A DNA stretch of 64,000 nucleotides from Acinetobacter brisouii CIP 110357 (lineage in GTDB: Bacteria; Pseudomonadota; Gammaproteobacteria; Pseudomonadales; Moraxellaceae). How positions within the stretch are numbered: the first letter of the stretch is position 1; the number at the start of each line of letters is the position of its first letter. The stretch is taken from positions 701,536-765,535 of the forward strand of contig NZ_KI530762.1 of NCBI RefSeq assembly GCF_000488275.1. The letters run 5' to 3'. Made by a program: the position numbers and the translations under genes. Under the pieces are notes generated by a model, which made no database searches, was not told where the DNA came from, and saw only the letters and a program-made list of their open reading frames with translations. Positions 55,975 through 64,000 of this stretch are shown piece by piece.

Positions 55975-56877
55975 ATGTTCGCCATTTTATTCAGCTCTGT
56001 TTTGCCTATTGTTATGGCACTGCTATTGGGCAGTATAGCTGGAAAAGTTATGACTGCTCCGATCAAAACGCTGGCAGTTGCAAGTATTGGTTATCTGGTC
56101 TGGAGCTTACTGATCGTGATCGGCTATCAATTTGCAGATGTGCTGTTTCAGCCCGATATGGGATGGAAGGTGTTACGTGAAAGTTTTATTTACGCCAGTA
56201 TTTTATCAGTCAGCAGCTTTTTATTATTACTTACACGACCCGTTGAAGAACAGGGCAATATAAAGCCAAAACGTAATTTTCGTGGTTTACTCAAACCTTT
56301 GCAGGAATGCTGCATTGCCATGCTAATGGTGGGACTCGGAATGCTGAGTTATTTGATCTTGCCACATGATTTGCACGCCGCACAATTTTCACATGCTTTG
56401 TTGTTGATTTTAATCGTACTGATTGGAATTGATCTATCTACAGTACGTTTAGCACGCTTAACCAGACATCAGATTTGGGTGCCTTCTGCTATGCTACTCG
56501 CGATTTTTATGGCTGCTTATATTGCGCAGTGGTTGTTGCCACATTCATTTACAGTATTGTTGACGGTCGCAAGTGGCTTTGGCTGGTTTAGCTTGTCGGG
56601 TTCACTGGTGACAAGCTTATTGGGTAAGGAAATGGGGAGTTTCGCTTTATTGACTGATCTGATACGTGAATTTTACGGCATTGTATTGTTATTTTTATGT
56701 GGGCGTAGCTTGCCTAGAAGTGTGATTGGTGTTTGTGGTGCAACCGCAATGGATTCAACCTTGCCATTTATTAAACAGAACTGTCGTAGCAGTGATGTAC
56801 AGCTGGCAATTTTTAGTGGTTTTATTTTAACGCTGCTTGCACCATTTTTGATTGTGCTGTTTGCGTCATTGCAATGA
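55975..56877 (+). CDS. lysO: LysO (YbjE) family lysine exporter
   Basis: A 300-residue inner-membrane protein with about eight helices. The C-terminal DUF340 signature is clear: ASGFGWFSLSGSL, then GKEMGSFALLTDLIREFYGI and ATAMDSTLPFIKQ, with the charged D/E and R residues of LysO. LysO exports L-lysine and toxic analogues such as thialysine. A TATAAT box lies at 55943-55948, but a matching -35 is not clear. It is divergent from an amino-acid permease. Confidence 0.88.
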   Translation: MFAILFSSVLPIVMALLLGSIAGKVMTAPIKTLAVASIGYLVWSLLIVIGYQFADVLFQPDMGWKVLRESFIYASILSVSSFLLLLTRPVEEQGNIKPKRNFRGLLKPLQECCIAMLMVGLGMLSYLILPHDLHAAQFSHALLLILIVLIGIDLSTVRLARLTRHQIWVPSAMLLAIFMAAYIAQWLLPHSFTVLLTVASGFGWFSLSGSLVTSLLGKEMGSFALLTDLIREFYGIVLLFLCGRSLPRSVIGVCGATAMDSTLPFIKQNCRSSDVQLAIFSGFILTLLAPFLIVLFASLQ

Positions 56878-56894
56878 TGAAATCATTGAATAGA

Positions 56895-56970
56895 TGGCGT
56901 CCCTACGGGGATTCGAACCCCGGTTACCGCCGTGAAAGGGCGATGTCCTAGGCCTCTAGACGATAGGGAC
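56895..56970 (-). tRNA. tRNA-Glu (anticodon TTC), copy 3
   Basis: Third identical 76-nt copy with encoded CCA, same strand as copies 1 and 2 and 3.7 kb away. It ends 18 bp after the lysO stop on the other strand and lies just downstream of rnt. Confidence 0.97.
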
Positions 56971-56988
56971 GTTGAGGATGGCGGTATC

Positions 56989-57648
56989 TTATTGATCCGC
57001 CAGAAAACTGTCAAGCAGGTGCGGTGACAGTTTGTTTAAAATATAGCAAAACAGTTCAGCAGTCTTCTGCGTATCATATAGAGCAGAGTGAGCTTCTTTA
57101 CCATCGAACTCAATGCCAGCCTGAATGCACGACTTCGCCAAGACAGTTTGCCCGAACATCAGAGCACTCAGTGTTACAGTATCGAACACGGAAAAACTAT
57201 GGAACGGATTTTGATTTTTAGTCCCTGTACGAGCAACTGCTGCTTGTAAAAAGCCCAAGTCAAAATGCGCGTTGTGACCAACGAGTACAGCATGTGTACA
57301 TTGCTGAGCGCGACGTACTTCGGTTAATGCCTTAAAAATCCGTTTCAGTGCTGACTTTTCATCTTCTGCCATTGCCACACGGAGTGGACTAAATGGGTCA
57401 ATACCAATGAAGTCCAGCGAGCGACGATCCAGATGTGCACCTTCAAACGGATTAATATGTGCGTGCAATGCTGTACCTGGTACAAACTCACCTTGTTCGT
57501 TGTAAACAATCGGAATACAGGCAATTTCGAGTAAAGCATCGGTTTTGGCATTAAAGCCTGCAGTTTCAACATCAACGACTACAGGTAAAAAACCACGAAA
57601 GCGCTGACCCATTAAGGGTGCAGTAGAGTCGGTCACACTTTTCTCCAA
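56989..57648 (-). CDS. rnt: Ribonuclease T
   Basis: A 219-residue DEDD-family 3'-5' exoribonuclease that trims tRNA and other stable RNA ends. Catalytic blocks: [21 protein letters not shown] near residues 23-43, [14 protein letters not shown] near 124-137, and [14 protein letters not shown] near 187-200. It overlaps the end of pyrC by 16 bp. A tRNA-Glu gene lies immediately downstream on the same strand. Confidence 0.95.
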   Translation of the reverse strand: MEKSVTDSTAPLMGQRFRGFLPVVVDVETAGFNAKTDALLEIACIPIVYNEQGEFVPGTALHAHINPFEGAHLDRRSLDFIGIDPFSPLRVAMAEDEKSALKRIFKALTEVRRAQQCTHAVLVGHNAHFDLGFLQAAVARTGTKNQNPFHSFSVFDTVTLSALMFGQTVLAKSCIQAGIEFDGKEAHSALYDTQKTAELFCYILNKLSPHLLDSFLADQ

Positions 57649-58667
57649 TGAATGGTTTTTCCAGCGTGAAGCGGGATAATTTTTTGATTTTCCAGATAAT
57701 CGAAACTTTCAGGAATCACTTGATCTTCTTTGACAAGGGTGATGCTGCTGGTGTTGCGTGGCAAGCCATAAAAGTCTGCACCAAAGAAGCTGGCAAAACC
57801 TTCTAGACGCTCAATTTTTCCAACTTGGTCAAATGCTTGAGCATATAACTCAATTGCTGTTGGTGCACTGTAGCAGCCTGCACAGCCACACGCATTTTCT
57901 TTGGCATTTTGGGCATGTGGTGCGCTGTCTGTACCCAAGAAGAATTTTGGATTGCCACTAGTCGCCACTTCAAGCAAAGTTTTTTGGTGGCTTTGGCGTT
58001 TTAAAATGGGTAAACAATAGAAATGTGGTTTGATACCACCGACAAGCATGTCATTACGGTTAAACAATAAATGCTGTGGCGTAATCGTTGCCGCAATATT
58101 ACGGTCTTGTTCAAGTACAAACTGAGCCGCATCACTGGTGGTAATATGCTCAAGCACGACTTTAAGTTTAGGGAATTGCTTCAAGATCGGTGAAAGAACT
58201 TCATCTAAAAAGCGTTTTTCACGATCAAAAATATCGACATGAGAATGAGTCACTTCACCATGCAGTAGCAGGGGAACCTGATGCTTTTCAAGTTGTTCAA
58301 GTACGGCATAGACCTTACGGATGTCGCTCACGCCATTGTCAGAGTTGGTGGTTGCACCAGCGGGATATAGCTTGATCGCATTGACATGTGCTGACTGCTT
58401 AATTTTAAGCACTTCGCTCGGTGGCGTATGATCCGTAAAATACAGCACCATACGTGGGTCGAACTGAACGCCTTCTGGTACATGTTGCAAAATACGTTCG
58501 CGGTAGGCTTCGGCTTCTTCCACTGTTTTTACAGGAGGGACAAGATTCGGCATACAAATCGCGCGGGCAAATTGCTTGGCTAAGTCAGGAACAGTGCGTT
58601 TTAGGGCTAAGCCGTCACGCAGATGGGCGTGCCAATCATCTGGCTGGACAAGGGTTATCGTTTTCAA
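57633..58667 (-). CDS. pyrC: Dihydroorotase
   Basis: A 344-residue zinc amidohydrolase of pyrimidine synthesis. Motifs: [12 protein letters not shown] near residues 9-20, the carbamylated Lys in [11 protein letters not shown], metal His in LHGEVTH and VVLEHITT, and LGTDSAPHA near 247. The length matches E. coli-type (class II) PyrC. Cotranscribed with rnt. Confidence 0.97.
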   Translation of the reverse strand: MKTITLVQPDDWHAHLRDGLALKRTVPDLAKQFARAICMPNLVPPVKTVEEAEAYRERILQHVPEGVQFDPRMVLYFTDHTPPSEVLKIKQSAHVNAIKLYPAGATTNSDNGVSDIRKVYAVLEQLEKHQVPLLLHGEVTHSHVDIFDREKRFLDEVLSPILKQFPKLKVVLEHITTSDAAQFVLEQDRNIAATITPQHLLFNRNDMLVGGIKPHFYCLPILKRQSHQKTLLEVATSGNPKFFLGTDSAPHAQNAKENACGCAGCYSAPTAIELYAQAFDQVGKIERLEGFASFFGADFYGLPRNTSSITLVKEDQVIPESFDYLENQKIIPLHAGKTIHWRKV

Positions 58668-58816
58668 GAGATATTCAAGCTAAAAATAAAACAAATGATA
58701 ATGCAATTTACCGCAGAATGGTAATTTTCAAGAGAGAGAAATCTATGAAGAAAAGCATTATCTTGCTAAAAAGTATGCTAACTTTAAAACTAAACTAAGC
58801 CTGTTTTCATTTCATT

Positions 58817-60097
58817 ATGCTCAATAATCAAAACATAGTGACATTAAAATTACAAAAGCAATGTATTGAAACTGTTTTAGCCATGCATGAACAGCGGGCA
58901 GGCGCTTGTCTACCCGAACCATATGAAACCGAGTTTTGGGCATATCATCAAAAAAAAGCCGCGAACGGGTTTCTAAATTTTTACAAACTTGGCAGCATAG
59001 TTTATCTGTTTTTTAGCATATTTATTGTTTGTCGTAATTATTTCATTATCCCGTCGATTTATTTACAACATGATTTTTGGCGTAGTGTCGTGAGTATTAT
59101 GAATGGCGGAATCTGTTTGCTGATTTTGGTGTTGGCTGCCCGTCATCCCAAAGCACAGACGTATTTTCGTTATTTTGCATTGCTGGTTGTGGGGTGGGCA
59201 ATTTTTCTGACGGCTGTTTTAACTTTATCTCAATATACATCATCACTTAGACAGCAATTTGTTTTTATTATTTTTATTTTTATTTTCGGTTACATCATGA
59301 TAGGGGTTAAACCTCTGCATATGTTTATCGTAGGGCTGCTTGCCAGTGCTGCTATTTTTGCGATGTTTTTTTATTTGCATATTTCATTTGATTCGGTAGT
59401 TTTGTTTCGGGTGTTTTTTGGTAGTAACCTGATTGGTTTTGCTATTACCAAGGTGATTAATCACCAAGAGCGTGGTAGTTTTTTAAAGACTAAATTAATT
59501 GAAGTCGATCAGGAAATTTTAAAAAATTATAATAACCAGTTGTTAAAGTTGAGTCAGTATGATGGCTTGACTAGCATTGCAAATCGTAGAAGTCTCGATG
59601 ATGCGCTAGAGCGCTATTATGCATTGGCACGGGCTGAACATTCCCCGTTGGCGGTACTGTTTATCGATATCGATTATTTCAAGGCATATAATGATCATTA
59701 CGGGCATTTGCAAGGCGATCAGGTTTTAAAATGCATTGCACAGGTGATTCAGCATACGATTCGGCATCAAGATTTTGTTGCGCGTTATGGGGGAGAGGAA
59801 TTTGTCGTGCTGCTACCAAACTCTGATGTTGATCAAGCGTATCTTGTGGCATCTAGAATTTCCAGAGCAGTGGATGAATTATCCATTCATCATGAAAAAT
59901 CAGAGATTAACCCATACATTACCATTAGTGTAGGGCTTGCAGTCTATACCGTTGAATATCCTGTTTCTGCCAATCAGTTACTTTCTTTTGCTGATCAGGC
60001 ACTGTATCGGGCAAAAGCTTGTGGTCGTCACCAAATTTGTCGGCATGTGATTTCAGATGAAGATCATGATATTGAGTCAAAACAAAAAGCCACCTAA
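58817..60097 (+). CDS. Membrane-bound diguanylate cyclase (GGDEF)
   Basis: A 426-residue enzyme making cyclic di-GMP. About six membrane helices occupy residues 55-215 with no known sensor domain. A short linker leads to the GGDEF domain (about 250-415), with DGLTSIANRRSLD at its start and an intact active site YGGEEF. An RxxD inhibitory site (RHQD) lies five residues before GGEEF, so product inhibition is expected. The stop codon lies inside the terminator stem. Confidence 0.92.
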   Translation: MLNNQNIVTLKLQKQCIETVLAMHEQRAGACLPEPYETEFWAYHQKKAANGFLNFYKLGSIVYLFFSIFIVCRNYFIIPSIYLQHDFWRSVVSIMNGGICLLILVLAARHPKAQTYFRYFALLVVGWAIFLTAVLTLSQYTSSLRQQFVFIIFIFIFGYIMIGVKPLHMFIVGLLASAAIFAMFFYLHISFDSVVLFRVFFGSNLIGFAITKVINHQERGSFLKTKLIEVDQEILKNYNNQLLKLSQYDGLTSIANRRSLDDALERYYALARAEHSPLAVLFIDIDYFKAYNDHYGHLQGDQVLKCIAQVIQHTIRHQDFVARYGGEEFVVLLPNSDVDQAYLVASRISRAVDELSIHHEKSEINPYITISVGLAVYTVEYPVSANQLLSFADQALYRAKACGRHQICRHVISDEDHDIESKQKAT

Positions 60098-60113
60098 ATA
60101 TAGGTGGCTTTTT
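60084..60113. terminator. Bidirectional terminator between the cyclase gene and argG
   Basis: A perfect 13-bp inverted repeat (60084-60096 with 60101-60113), AATA loop, A5/T5 flanks, between convergent genes. Confidence 0.92.
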
Positions 60114-60132
60114 AAACTCAAAATAAAATCAA

Positions 60133-61596
<1,464 letters not shown>

Positions 61597-61680
61597 TCAT
61601 GCAGCAGTTTTGACTAAAAATAGGGTTAAAGAACAGCTCAAATAAAGTTTGCCGAAAAATTGCGAACTTGAAAAGTAAAA

Positions 61681-61700
61681 ATCCGTGACAGGTCACGGAT
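61681..61700 (-). terminator. Terminator after the Rieske oxygenase gene
   Basis: A 9-bp perfect stem (61681-61689 with 61692-61700) with a 2-nt loop. In the minus direction it is followed by a run of T (plus-strand A5 at 61676-61680 plus the stem A). Confidence 0.85.
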
Positions 61701-61726
61701 CTTGCGGCAAAACAGTACAGACTGAA

Positions 61727-62782
61727 TTAGACGGTATAGCGTTTGCTTAAGCCCCAGTCTGCCAAAATACGTCGATACGTGGCCGATGAACGATCGGCTT
61801 CAAAGTGGGCTTCCATGCTTAAATCTAGGGGTAATTCTTCAGGTTTTTGCGATTCAATCATGTCCTGATCTTCAGCAAAAATCTGTGCATTAAAGTCATA
61901 CACGGCTTGCAGATCACCTGTGGTGTCAAAGTTACGGGTCAGCGGCACAAACAAACGGGTTTTATTGTGTGATACAGGGCAGCAGGCATTGAGGATTTTT
62001 AATACACCTTCGTTTGGAAAATCAATGCTTAAGACTGCTGAAAATGGGGGGTAAACATCAAAAGTACGTTTCCACAAAAAATCATCAGGCGCGAGATGTT
62101 GCAAACCATGTGGATAGTTGCTGACATTGCTGATGTACTCAGTGTGTAGACCATAATCGGTTGTTACCGTTGAATATTTGGGTACAACGGGAGTGTCACG
62201 GTTGGCAAAAGCCCTGTTATGTACCCAAGCGAAATGGGCAACATCGATAAAGCCTTCTAACTGGCGACCACTGGAACCTGCAATATCGACAAATGGCGGT
62301 AAAATTGCCTGATGTTCAGGTTGATCCCAAGTATCGAGTACAGGAAAGTTGGCTTTACTTTCGTCACGGCTGAGGATGCTTGTCCAAATCAGTCCATATT
62401 TTTCTACCACTGGAAAACTGATCAGTGAAAAGCGATCTGAAATTTTGGTGAGTTCTGGTTGTGCTGGAATCAGGGTACATTTACCTTCGCTGTTGTAACG
62501 TAAACCATGATACGGGCAAATAATTTCTTCACCCTCCACCCAGCCTTTAGTCAGTGGAACACCACGATGCGGACAAATATCACGAACCAAACAAATCTGC
62601 CCAGTTTCGGTTTTATACAATGCCAATTTGACATCGAGCAGCATGACTTGTTGGGGGATGGTGCTGACATCTTCAATGCGGGCTACAGGATACCAGTGCT
62701 GTGCCAAAATATCCCAATCGTTGCTGTCAAATTGGCTGTAGCATGGTTTGTTGAGCAGTTGCGTGACTGGAATGGCGTTCAT
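61727..62782 (-). CDS. Rieske non-heme iron oxygenase, alpha subunit (VanA-like)
   Basis: A 351-residue ring-hydroxylating or demethylating oxygenase. The Rieske [2Fe-2S] motif is CPHRG ... CPYHG near residues 69-91. The mononuclear iron site is in EGFIDVAHFAWVH (two His five residues apart), with a late carboxylate as third ligand. Length and layout fit the single-subunit VanA-type oxygenases of aromatic or quaternary-amine catabolism; the substrate is unknown. The reductase gene lies 29 bp upstream on the same strand. Confidence 0.88.
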   Translation of the reverse strand: MNAIPVTQLLNKPCYSQFDSNDWDILAQHWYPVARIEDVSTIPQQVMLLDVKLALYKTETGQICLVRDICPHRGVPLTKGWVEGEEIICPYHGLRYNSEGKCTLIPAQPELTKISDRFSLISFPVVEKYGLIWTSILSRDESKANFPVLDTWDQPEHQAILPPFVDIAGSSGRQLEGFIDVAHFAWVHNRAFANRDTPVVPKYSTVTTDYGLHTEYISNVSNYPHGLQHLAPDDFLWKRTFDVYPPFSAVLSIDFPNEGVLKILNACCPVSHNKTRLFVPLTRNFDTTGDLQAVYDFNAQIFAEDQDMIESQKPEELPLDLSMEAHFEADRSSATYRRILADWGLSKRYTV

Positions 62783-62811
62783 AGAGACCTCTAAATTTTT
62801 TCAGTAATTGT

Positions 62812-63786
62812 TTATAGATCCAGCTCAAGCACTGGGCTTTTGGCGCGTGAACAGCACAAGGCAATGTATTGCTCACTGGAGTTTTTTTCGCTGTCGCTTT
62901 GTACGCTATCTCGGTGGTCAACTTCGCCCGCCACTACACGGGTCAGGCAAGCACCACACATACCCATTTCGCACGATAAAGGAATATTGATCCGATTTTT
63001 AAGCAAAACATGAGCGATACTTTGGTGTTCAGGCACATGAAAAATTTGTCCTGAGCGTTGTAGTTTAATTTGGAAGCCTGTATTGGTGGCTGTATCGAAT
63101 AGTGATGTCGATACTTGTTCTGGGTGGAAGGCTTCCAAGTGAATCTGTTCAGGTTGCCAACCCAACTCTAAGGCATAGTGCTGATAGTCCTGCATAAAGC
63201 TGTGTGGACCACAAAAATATAAGCGTGTATTGGGTTGGGGGTGTTGCAAACTTTCAGGATGTTCAATTCTTAAACTTTCACCTAAAGAACTATATAACAC
63301 ATGGATTTTTCCAAATTTAAATCCTTGTCGCCAACGGTTTATAAATGCGAGGTGTAGTGGTGTTTTCACACAATAATACAGTTCAAAAAATTTACCTTGA
63401 GCTTCAAGTTGTTCTGCCATGGCCAAAATTGGGGTAATGCCAATCCCTGCCGCAATCAGCAAATATTGTTCTGCGGCTTTTAGAGAAAACTGGTTACAAG
63501 GCGGCGAAATTTCAATATATTGCCCAACGCGTAAATTTTCATGAATATATTGCGAGCCACCGCGAGAAAGCTGTTCTTTTTTGACACAAATCACATAATA
63601 ATCTCGTTGGGTTGGACTGCCAGTCAGGGAATATTGCCGAGTCAGATGATTGGGTAAATAGATATTAATATGCGCACCTGCTTGCCATTCAGGTAGGTTT
63701 AAAGGCTGAACAGGCATTAATGTGATTGCCAGATTGCCTTCCCCTTGGCGAGAAATACTGTCGACGACGACTTTTAGTTTTTCCAT
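62812..63786 (-). CDS. Oxygenase reductase, PDR/VanB family
   Basis: A 324-residue flavin/iron-sulfur reductase that passes electrons from NAD(P)H to the Rieske oxygenase. Order: flavin domain (RQYSLTGSP near residues 49-57), NAD domain (IAAGIGITPILAMAEQL near 112-128) and a C-terminal plant-type ferredoxin with CEMGMCGAC plus a later Cys in the ALCC segment. It is first in the two-gene operon. Confidence 0.9.
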   Translation of the reverse strand: MEKLKVVVDSISRQGEGNLAITLMPVQPLNLPEWQAGAHINIYLPNHLTRQYSLTGSPTQRDYYVICVKKEQLSRGGSQYIHENLRVGQYIEISPPCNQFSLKAAEQYLLIAAGIGITPILAMAEQLEAQGKFFELYYCVKTPLHLAFINRWRQGFKFGKIHVLYSSLGESLRIEHPESLQHPQPNTRLYFCGPHSFMQDYQHYALELGWQPEQIHLEAFHPEQVSTSLFDTATNTGFQIKLQRSGQIFHVPEHQSIAHVLLKNRINIPLSCEMGMCGACLTRVVAGEVDHRDSVQSDSEKNSSEQYIALCCSRAKSPVLELDL

Positions 63787-64000
63787 GGGCTTGTCCTTTT
63801 TATTGTACCTACCTAAAAGCTAGCAAGATTCAAACCAAAAAGAACTCGCTAAAACCGACTTTTTTAAAACAGTGCCGAAACATCACCGAATTGCGAAATG
63901 CCAATTGTCACGTGCAGCCCAATTTTTTATGCAGCAACTCATGAAAAATATGCAACAGGTAGATTTTGGCGCTATTTAACTCATACCACTGTTTAAGATA
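63787..64000. other. Region upstream of the Rieske operon
   Basis: About 210 bp to the window edge. It must hold the operon promoter. No gene start is visible within it; a divergent regulator could begin beyond the edge. Confidence 0.4.

Noticed and set aside
58744..58797. A 17-codon ATG frame between pyrC and the diguanylate cyclase
   Set aside because: Basic and hydrophobic but too short to support without conservation data.
63726..63944. Plus-strand frame across the start of the Rieske reductase gene
   Set aside because: It mostly overlaps the reductase coding sequence on the other strand and has no coding character.

Overview
The window is about 64 kb of chromosome from a gammaproteobacterium of the Moraxellaceae, very probably Acinetobacter. 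The evidence is moderate-to-low GC, Acinetobacter-like versions of RlmE, FtsH, ChrB and FimL, a carAB-greA / yhbY / rlmE-ftsH-folP block, a zapA / coiled-coil / ygfB-pepP-ubiH-ubiI block with 6S RNA beside zapA, and three identical tRNA-Glu genes. Most of the window is dense core genome. No prophage, CRISPR array, rRNA operon or intact insertion sequence is visible.

Layout. 1-6 kb: trpS (its end lies off the left edge), a DUF808 membrane protein, a zinc metallopeptidase, an LpqC-type esterase, a CPA1 Na+/H+ antiporter and an alkyltransferase-like DNA repair protein. 6.3-17 kb: greA, carB and carA (minus strand, with a candidate leader attenuator before carA), a protein of 11-residue repeats, a DOMON-like protein, yhbY, then rlmE, ftsH and folP. 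17.4-24.6 kb: an exported M20 amidohydrolase, a DUF2946 protein beside a TonB-dependent receptor (probably copper-related), and a chrB-chrA chromate-resistance pair with a palindrome in front. 24.6-28.5 kb: a decayed, geneless stretch followed by a three-gene DevBCA/MacB-like ABC exporter, which looks acquired. 28.6-34.2 kb: 6S RNA, zapA, a ZapB-like coiled coil, ygfB, pepP, ubiH and ubiI. 34.3-46.6 kb: a SutA-like acidic protein, a DUF4010 membrane protein, rsmI, yraN, a DolP-like BON lipoprotein, an esterase, nudC, fimL, an RNase HI-DnaQ fusion and a lytic transglycosylase with nine LysM repeats. 46.7-52.2 kb: a YejABEF peptide importer. 52.2-57 kb: an orphan membrane protein with a duplicated domain, tRNA-Glu x2, an alpha/beta hydrolase, an amino-acid permease divergent from a LysO exporter, and tRNA-Glu x1. 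57-64 kb: rnt, pyrC, a diguanylate cyclase, argG and a Rieske oxygenase with its reductase.

How the genes work together: carAB, pyrC and argG all bear on carbamoyl-phosphate use in pyrimidine and arginine synthesis. FtsH, RlmE, YhbY, RsmI and GreA serve protein quality control, ribosome maturation and transcription. UbiH and UbiI act in ubiquinone synthesis. FimL and the diguanylate cyclase point to second-messenger control of surface behaviour. I found no convincing wholly new multigene system. The best leads are the carAB leader hairpin, the hendecad-repeat protein, the RNase HI-DnaQ fusion with its 9-bp repeat linker, the duplicated-domain orphan and the ABC-exporter islet.
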